This document shows, piece by piece, positions 4,510 through 6,043 of a stretch of DNA of 6,043 bases. Source of the DNA: Candidatus Zixiibacteriota bacterium (GTDB lineage Bacteria; Zixibacteria; MSB-5A5; JAABVY01; JAHJOQ01); contig DAOVLC010000099.1 of the NCBI GenBank assembly GCA_030631455.1, positions 1-6,043 on the forward strand, read 5' to 3'. Position 1 is the stretch's first letter, and each line of letters starts with the position of its first letter. The notes under the pieces are model-generated. The model was not told where the DNA came from, searched no databases, and saw nothing but the letters and a program-made list of their open reading frames with translations. The translations under genes were made by a program, and so were the position numbers.

Positions 4510-6043
4510 ATGGAAGACTCAGGTATCCATTACGTGACATCCGCAGTCCAGGATGAGAGCCATCCCGGCACCGATGAGAAACAACCGACTTCCGGCTTTA
4601 CCCGAACGATAATCGAAGACGGAGAAGCAGTCAGTGCCAAGCAGAAGCACACGGTGCTCATCGTGGATGATGAAATGCCTGTTCTGATGGCGCTTAGGCG
4701 GGCATTTGCCTCAGAAGATTTCGAAGTTCTCACAACTGAGCATGCAGCCGAAGCTCTCGAGGTCATGGCCGAAACTGATGTGACACTTGTCATCAGTGAC
4801 TATCGCATGCCCGGTCTGACAGGCATCGAGTTCCTTAGAACCATTATGGATGATTATCCCGACACCATACGAATGATGCTCACCAGTTACGCTGAGACCA
4901 AAGAGATGGTGAGTGCAATTGAGCAAGGAGTGCTGTACAAATTCGTCGCCAAACCATGGAATGATGATGACTTGAGGATATCTGTCAAACTGGCACTTAG
5001 GCAGCATGACCTGTTGGCGGAGAACAAAGAGCTGAGAAGAATCGCTGGGCGAAAGGGCAGCAAGCCGAGTGATTCGAAACGCTCATCCGATATAGACACA
5101 ACTACACTTGGGGGCATACTGGTCGGGAAAGGACTGCTTCTCCCTGCCCAGCTCGACATGGTTGAGAAATTCCGCCAGCAAAGAGACACGATCCTGGCGA
5201 AAGCTCTGGTCGATTTGGGTATGATTGGGGAACAGGCGCTCATCAGGATCATTCAAGATGAGAGCAAGGCCGACCTTGCCATACTCGATGAGGATGTCAT
5301 TGATACCGAACTATCGACACTTCTTCCACGCGAAACCTGTGAGGTTGGTTGCATAGTCCCGGTGCGCCTCGAAGATAACAACCTTCAGATTGCAATGGCC
5401 GATCCTCTTGATCTCTCACGAATCGAGTATATTTGCTTTGCGACTCGCAAGAATGTGACACCGCTCCTTGCGGCCGTCAGCCAGATCGAAGCAGCGATTC
5501 GATACATGTATGGCGATCCCGGCTTGGGCATCGACGGCACGTCGAATGCAATCGATTTCGTTGAGTCCATAGACGATATTGATGTTCTCCTCGACGAAGA
5601 GGAACTGCATACACTTGAACAGGTGATGTCTACATCCGGGTCTCCACCTGCGGTTCTGATCGTCAATGCGATAATCTCGGAGGCTATTAGAGCGGAAGCG
5701 AGCGATATTCACATCGAACCCAAGACGAGACACACACTTGTCAGGTATCGAATAAATGGTCTTCTTCAGGACAGGACAAAGATTCCGGGAAACCTACATC
5801 TGACCACAATTTCACGCCTTAAGATTCTGGCAAAGATGGATATATCTGAGCGTCGTGTTCCACAGGATGGACGTATCACGGTCAAAGCGGGGCCGAAATT
5901 GGTCGACATACGTGTTTCGTCGATGCCAACGATCAACGGTGAGAAGATCGTATGCAGGTTGCTTAATAAGAATGCGGCAGTGCGCCAGATCGATGAGATC
6001 GGCATACGCGGCAAGTCGCTCGAACGCCTGAAGAACATCATAT
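4510..6043 (+). CDS. Receiver-MshEN-PilB/GspE-type ATPase fusion, N-terminal part (3' end outside window)
   Basis: The frame is open from ATG 4510 to the last base (511 residues seen). After a polar leader (1-45), residues 46-165 form a receiver: D53/D54, phosphoacceptor D97 (SDYRMPGLTG), T125 and K148 (AKPW). Residues about 195-335 match the MshEN/T2SSE N-terminal domain: two LxxxLVxxG-type helical repeats (200-224, 229-251), then IVPVRLEDNNLQIAMADPLD and ending near YMYG. Residues about 380-511 match the N2 domain of PilB/GspE: SEAIRAEASDIHIEP, VRYRINGLL, RLKILAKMDISERRVPQDGR and SMPTINGEK. The Walker A and B, Asp and His boxes should follow outside the window. These ATPases power type IV pilus extension or type II secretion at the inner membrane. 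An N-terminal receiver implies direct control by the neighbouring kinase (inference). PilB versus GspE cannot be decided from this part. Confidence 0.93.
   Translation, partial: MEDSGIHYVTSAVQDESHPGTDEKQPTSGFTRTIIEDGEAVSAKQKHTVLIVDDEMPVLMALRRAFASEDFEVLTTEHAAEALEVMAETDVTLVISDYRMPGLTGIEFLRTIMDDYPDTIRMMLTSYAETKEMVSAIEQGVLYKFVAKPWNDDDLRISVKLALRQHDLLAENKELRRIAGRKGSKPSDSKRSSDIDTTTLGGILVGKGLLLPAQLDMVEKFRQQRDTILAKALVDLGMIGEQALIRIIQDESKADLAILDEDVIDTELSTLLPRETCEVGCIVPVRLEDNNLQIAMADPLDLSRIEYICFATRKNVTPLLAAVSQIEAAIRYMYGDPGLGIDGTSNAIDFVESIDDIDVLLDEEELHTLEQVMSTSGSPPAVLIVNAIISEAIRAEASDIHIEPKTRHTLVRYRINGLLQDRTKIPGNLHLTTISRLKILAKMDISERRVPQDGRITVKAGPKLVDIRVSSMPTINGEKIVCRLLNKNAAVRQIDEIGIRGKSLERLKNII

Overview
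The window is a densely packed block of two-component signalling genes, all on the + strand, that leads into a type IV pilus/type II secretion-type assembly ATPase. No RNA gene, mobile element, CRISPR array or convincing terminator was seen. The histidine kinase, KPW-type receiver, HD-GYP, HDOD and PilB/GspE-like families, good Shine-Dalgarno sites and balanced base composition suggest a Gram-negative-type bacterium with type IV pili or a related machine. A deltaproteobacterial-like lineage or a related candidate phylum is possible, but the phylum cannot be fixed from sequence reading alone.

Layout: (1) 1-687, the C-terminal part of a sensor histidine kinase cut by the window start; (2) 653-1528, a receiver, coiled-coil and PAS-like protein without a recognised output domain; (3) 1512-2828, a receiver fused to an HD-GYP cyclic-di-GMP phosphodiesterase with an extra C-terminal module; (4) 2815-3327, a receiver with a short helical tail; (5) 3328-3429, a short spacer; (6) 3430-3603, a 57-residue protein of unknown function; (7) 3607-4458, an HDOD protein; (8) 4510-6043, a receiver fused to the MshEN and N2 domains of a PilB/GspE-type ATPase, cut by the window end before its Walker motifs. 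The first four genes overlap by 14-35 bases and are probably translationally coupled. The rest follow at short spacing.

Inferred working model: one kinase feeds several closely related receivers (four in the window). Their outputs are a PAS adaptor, a c-di-GMP hydrolase, a stand-alone receiver that may act as adaptor or phosphate sink, and a secretion/pilus motor placed directly under phosphorylation control. The HDOD and 57-residue proteins would be accessory factors. The observation most worth following is the receiver-PilB/GspE fusion in the same operon as a c-di-GMP phosphodiesterase. It suggests that pilus extension or secretion is set jointly by phosphorylation and perhaps by c-di-GMP, although the c-di-GMP-binding motifs of its MshEN domain look degenerate.
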